DNA from: Kordiimonas aquimaris
GTDB lineage: Bacteria; Pseudomonadota; Alphaproteobacteria; Sphingomonadales; Kordiimonadaceae
Assembly: GCF_025574485.1 (NCBI RefSeq)
Contig: NZ_JAOBPO010000006.1
Location: forward strand, 1-64,000
Length of the DNA stretch: 64,000 nt
Reading direction: 5' to 3'
Shown: positions 62,101 to 64,000 of the stretch, one piece after another
How the letters are laid out: the number at the start of each line of letters is the position of its first letter
Position numbering within the stretch: position 1 is the first letter of the stretch
Program-made: the position numbers and the translations under genes
Notes under the pieces: model-generated
What the model was told of the DNA's origin: nothing
The model's database searches: none
The model's input: only the letters and a program-made list of their open reading frames with translations

Positions 62101-62261
62101 ATGCTGGCGCACAACAGCGCTTTGATGATCTAGTTCCTGTTTTCGACGCTGCAATGCGTGCACGTGATGCGGTTGTGTCGAGTGAAATAGCTGCGTTCAA
62201 TGAAGCATTTGCTGCAAGTGGTCGATCAGCGATTGCGGCGCCTGACTTTGCTGCAGAGTAA
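59106..62261 (+). CDS. Secreted BNR/sortilin-like beta-propeller protein
   Basis: 1051 residues. The signal peptide (IAALMAATTLVSSAALMPAL) ends at AE. Then LEFRNIGPFRGGRVTTVAG starts a long double-propeller region with many Asp-box (SxDxGxxW) repeats: WKTTNAGNSWKNV, YISRDAGKTWENV, YKTTDGGKTWNKT, WKSVDGGETWTK and YKSTNGGESWTFV. The last ~250 residues are a FlgD/Ig-like beta segment (VSIEILDDNGAVIRTLK, GLNRGLWDLRTDALK) and a helical tail. This is the VPS10/sortilin-like 'glycosyl hydrolase' family often found in marine Proteobacteria and Bacteroidetes; no glycosidase residues are known for it and its role is unknown. GGGGAG precedes ATG 59106. A close paralogue follows in tandem. Confidence 0.88.
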   Translation: MSIKSKIAALMAATTLVSSAALMPALAETKEKDFFVEPAFLDGLEFRNIGPFRGGRVTTVAGTTSDKRVYYMGATGGGVWKTTNAGNSWKNVSDKYFKMGSVGALAVAPSDPNVVVAGMGESPFRGVASSHGDGVYISRDAGKTWENVGLKESRQVSTVHIHPTNPDVIWVAVQGSPWAPTEERGVYKTTDGGKTWNKTLFVDENSGAIDLSIDPNNPRILYAAMWDTDREPWLIRSGGPGSGIWKSVDGGETWTKTMKGLPEEVGKIGVVASPAKSDLVWAIVEAKEKGGLYKSTNGGESWTFVNGDRRLHARSWYYMHVFADPQDENKVFVLNAPYMQSIDGGKTFTQISVPHGDTHDLWINPEDTDVMINANDGGGTVSLDGGESWSTVYNQPTQQFYRINADNNFAYRVYAGQQDNSTIALLSRAPDGSIGPEDYHAVAGCESGFVGLDRDNPRYAYSGCYLGQIGEYDFETETVRDVRAYPETSFGKEPRERKYRFNWNAPIVVSQHNPTAIYHAGNKVLKSTDRGVSWTEFSPDLTRNDPETQGFGGGPITNEVSENYNTIAYLTDSVHDAGTFWAGSDDGLVHVTRDNGATWENVTPRGVGVALVNAIDVSPHDPATAYVAITRYKMNDHTPMIYKTTNYGKRWTQIADGIPDGDFVRVVREDTERKGMLYAGTETGLYVSFDDGKAWQPMQLNLPHVPITDIKVHGKDLLLSTQGRGFWVLDDIAPLRQISDEVDDTPATLFAPSTAYHVTTAGSRNGGPTAPNPPQGALLYYALDTVPEEGVSIEILDDNGAVIRTLKSDEKKGGKGGGNGSAYTLPIKAGLNRGLWDLRTDALKKIDGLWSVAGGADGKVDGYIVAPGTYTARMTAGDNVAEQSFDVSWDPRLDVSASDINRQVDLAKRTYAMLDELQRSVIAMRTAKKQAKVQSEAHGDVESIKSTGEAAIKAIEAWESGLINVDREFFQDVLNWPDKLHSDLQFLAGVFNGGIPPVNAGAQQRFDDLVPVFDAAMRARDAVVSSEIAAFNEAFAASGRSAIAAPDFAAE

Positions 62262-62279
62262 ATCAATATAATTCAACTT

Positions 62280-62302
62280 GAGGGGGCGCTTGGCGCCTCC
62301 TC
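62280..62302 (+). terminator. Hairpin between the two BNR-repeat genes
   Basis: GAGGGGGCGC / GCGCCTCCTC stem (one mismatch) with a three-base TTG loop, followed by TTCC. It begins 19 bases after the first gene's stop. The next start is 22 bases on, so it more likely tunes expression within an operon than ends it. Confidence 0.55.
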
Positions 62303-62323
62303 TTCCGCGATTAAGAGGGTAAT

Positions 62324-64000
62324 ATGAAGAACATACTAAAATCAGCGGCTTGTGTGGCTGCTCTCATGATTGGTGCGAACAATGCATCTGCCGAAATTGA
62401 TAATGATTTACTGTCAGGCATAAAAGCGCGCGTTATTGGCCCTGCGGCTATGAGTGGTCGTGTAGCTGCGATTGATGCTGTTGTTTCTGATCCTAATCAT
62501 ATTGTTGTTGGTGCTGCCACCGGCGGTGTGTGGATATCAAAAAATGGTGGTTTGAATTGGACACCAACATTTGATGGTGAAGAATGTGCCTCTATCGGTT
62601 CTGTTGCGATCAATCAAAGCAACCCTGACATCATTTGGGTTGGTACAGGCGAGGGCAACACACGCAACTCCACATCAATTGGTTGCGGTATGTTCAAGTC
62701 ACTGGATGGTGGCAAAACCTGGAATAAAGTAGGTCTGGAAGATAGTGAGCGTATCAATAGCATTGCTTTGGACCCGACAAATCCAGATGTAGCTTATGCT
62801 GCAGTGCTTGGTAAGCTTTGGGGTGATAGTGACGATCGTGGCCTTTATAAAACAACCGACGGTGGGGAGACATGGAATATTGTCCTCGCTGGTGATGAAA
62901 CTACTGGCGCGACAGATGTTCAGATGGATCCGTCAAATCCAAACAAACTGTTTGCGTCGATGTGGCAATTCAGACGCTGGCCGTTTTTCTTTAAATCAGG
63001 CGGTCCGGGTTCCGGGTTGTTTGTCTCACATGACGGCGGTGAAAACTGGAAACAATTAACAGAAGAAGATGGTCTACCAAAGGGTGAGCTTGGTCGTTCT
63101 GCATTCACCATTTCTCGCAGTAACCCTAACCGCGTATACGCTCTCATCGAGGCTAAAGAAAGCGCTCTATCACGTTCAGATGATGGTGGTCGCACGTGGA
63201 CAAGTGTTAATACGGATACAGATATTAATGACAGGCCGTTTTATTATAACGGCATATCAGTCGACCCCCAAAACCCTGATCGCGTATACCGCGTTGGTTC
63301 ACGGGTGAAAATGTCTATCGACGGCGGTAAAACGTTCTCATTTGTCGATAAAATAAACTGCTGCGCGCCGCGTAACGATATCCATATTGATAATCACGCC
63401 TGGTGGATTAACCCGAACAATTCAAAGCATATCATTGATGGTAATGATGGCGGATTGGGCATCACACAGGATGGTGGTGATACATGGCGTTTTGTTGCCA
63501 ACTTGCCACTGGCGCAGTTCTACCATATCGCTGTTGATAACGATCTGCCTTACAACGTTTACGGTGGTTTGCAGGATAACGGTGCATGGCGTGGACCTTC
63601 GCAAGTTTTTGAAAACGGCGGTATTCGCAATCTACATTGGCAAGAGGTTGCCTTCGGTGACGGCTTTGACACAATCCCTGATCCAACAAACAGCCGCCGC
63701 GGTATCTCTATGAGCCAAGGTGGGTTCCTGGTTAGTTGGAATTTGGATACAGGAGAGCAACGTCTCATTCGCCCAAAAGGACCTGAAGACGGAACAGAGC
63801 TTCGCTTTAACTGGAACGCAGGCTTTGGACAAAGCCCATTTGATTCTAACACCATCTATTATGGCAGTCAGTTTGTACACAAATCGACAGACCGTGGACT
63901 GACTTGGGAAATTATCAGCGACGATCTGACAACCAATAACCCTGAGTTCCAAACTTTCAGAGAAAGTGGTGGTATTACACCTGATGTGACCGCTGCGGAA
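62324..64000 (+). CDS. Secreted BNR/sortilin-like propeller protein, paralogue 2 (3' truncated)
   Basis: The frame is open from ATG 62324 to the window edge (559 codons seen, stop not reached). GAGGG lies before the ATG. The signal peptide is KSAACVAALMIGANNASA, then LLSGIKARVIGPAAMSGRVA begins the propeller. Asp-box repeats are frequent: WISKNGGLNWTP, FKSLDGGKTWNKV, YKTTDGGETWNI, FVSHDGGENWKQ, LSRSDDGGRTWTS, MSIDGGKTFSF and HKSTDRGLTWEI. It shares layout and several segments with the gene before it (GPGSG, PTNPDV, DNHAWWINP-like) but is clearly diverged, so this is an old tandem duplication. Exported; role unknown. Confidence 0.88.
   Translation, partial: MKNILKSAACVAALMIGANNASAEIDNDLLSGIKARVIGPAAMSGRVAAIDAVVSDPNHIVVGAATGGVWISKNGGLNWTPTFDGEECASIGSVAINQSNPDIIWVGTGEGNTRNSTSIGCGMFKSLDGGKTWNKVGLEDSERINSIALDPTNPDVAYAAVLGKLWGDSDDRGLYKTTDGGETWNIVLAGDETTGATDVQMDPSNPNKLFASMWQFRRWPFFFKSGGPGSGLFVSHDGGENWKQLTEEDGLPKGELGRSAFTISRSNPNRVYALIEAKESALSRSDDGGRTWTSVNTDTDINDRPFYYNGISVDPQNPDRVYRVGSRVKMSIDGGKTFSFVDKINCCAPRNDIHIDNHAWWINPNNSKHIIDGNDGGLGITQDGGDTWRFVANLPLAQFYHIAVDNDLPYNVYGGLQDNGAWRGPSQVFENGGIRNLHWQEVAFGDGFDTIPDPTNSRRGISMSQGGFLVSWNLDTGEQRLIRPKGPEDGTELRFNWNAGFGQSPFDSNTIYYGSQFVHKSTDRGLTWEIISDDLTTNNPEFQTFRESGGITPDVTAAE

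Overview
The window is about 64 kb of chromosome-like DNA from a Gram-negative, surface-protein-rich bacterium. It encodes three TonB-dependent receptors, several other outer-membrane beta-barrels, a TamA/TamB pair, a large type V autotransporter and an RTX protein. The gene content fits an aerobic, probably marine Proteobacterium. An alphaproteobacterium of Kordiimonas-like type is my best guess, but it is inference, because no rRNA or other marker gene is present. I found no tRNA, rRNA, IS element, prophage or CRISPR array.

Layout. (1) 1-1.2 kb: 3' end of an RTX calcium-binding repeat protein. (2) 1.2-13.4 kb: a quinone oxidoreductase-like gene on the minus strand, then a MalT-type LuxR regulator, a cyclophilin, a TonB receptor, hydantoinase/oxoprolinase subunits A and B and an amidohydrolase. 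This looks like import and hydrolysis of an amide or cyclic-amide substrate. A shared palindrome (ACCC-N4-GGGT type) recurs in the gaps around the regulator. (3) 13.9-30 kb: an ECF sigma factor convergent with an anti-sigma factor, a beta-barrel protein, a lipoprotein subtilase, a 1714-residue repeat autotransporter, then overlapping tamA and tamB. The subtilase and autotransporter share an identical two-part promoter, TTGAACC-N16-CGACTGA, probably read by the local ECF sigma. (4) 30-35 kb: an unusual island. A membrane-spanning winged-helix/STAND-like/TPR regulator with a degenerate P-loop overlaps a small unrecognised gene and diverges from a 344-residue protein built like a membrane-inserting toxin or effector.

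(5) 35.5-41.3 kb: a phosphate block with a DUF47/PhoU-like protein, a Pit permease, a P-loop-kinase/PPP-phosphatase fusion and an OprO/P-type porin with a good Pho box. (6) 41.4-49.6 kb: a LysR regulator and what looks like a D-amino-acid peptide scavenging operon (TonB receptor, DadA-like oxidoreductase, M14 carboxypeptidase, lipoprotein N-acyl-D-amino-acid deacylase). A LysR-type palindrome lies upstream of the receptor. (7) 49.7-55 kb: ordinary metabolic and stress genes: an SDR, a photolyase, a beta-carbonic anhydrase, an aldose dehydrogenase and tryptophan 2,3-dioxygenase. (8) 55-64 kb: a beta-barrel protein, a TonB receptor with a PepSY membrane protein, then two tandem secreted BNR/sortilin-like propeller proteins, the second cut by the window end.

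Starts were chosen from visible Shine-Dalgarno sequences and family N-termini. Functional calls rest on motifs read by eye, with no database search.
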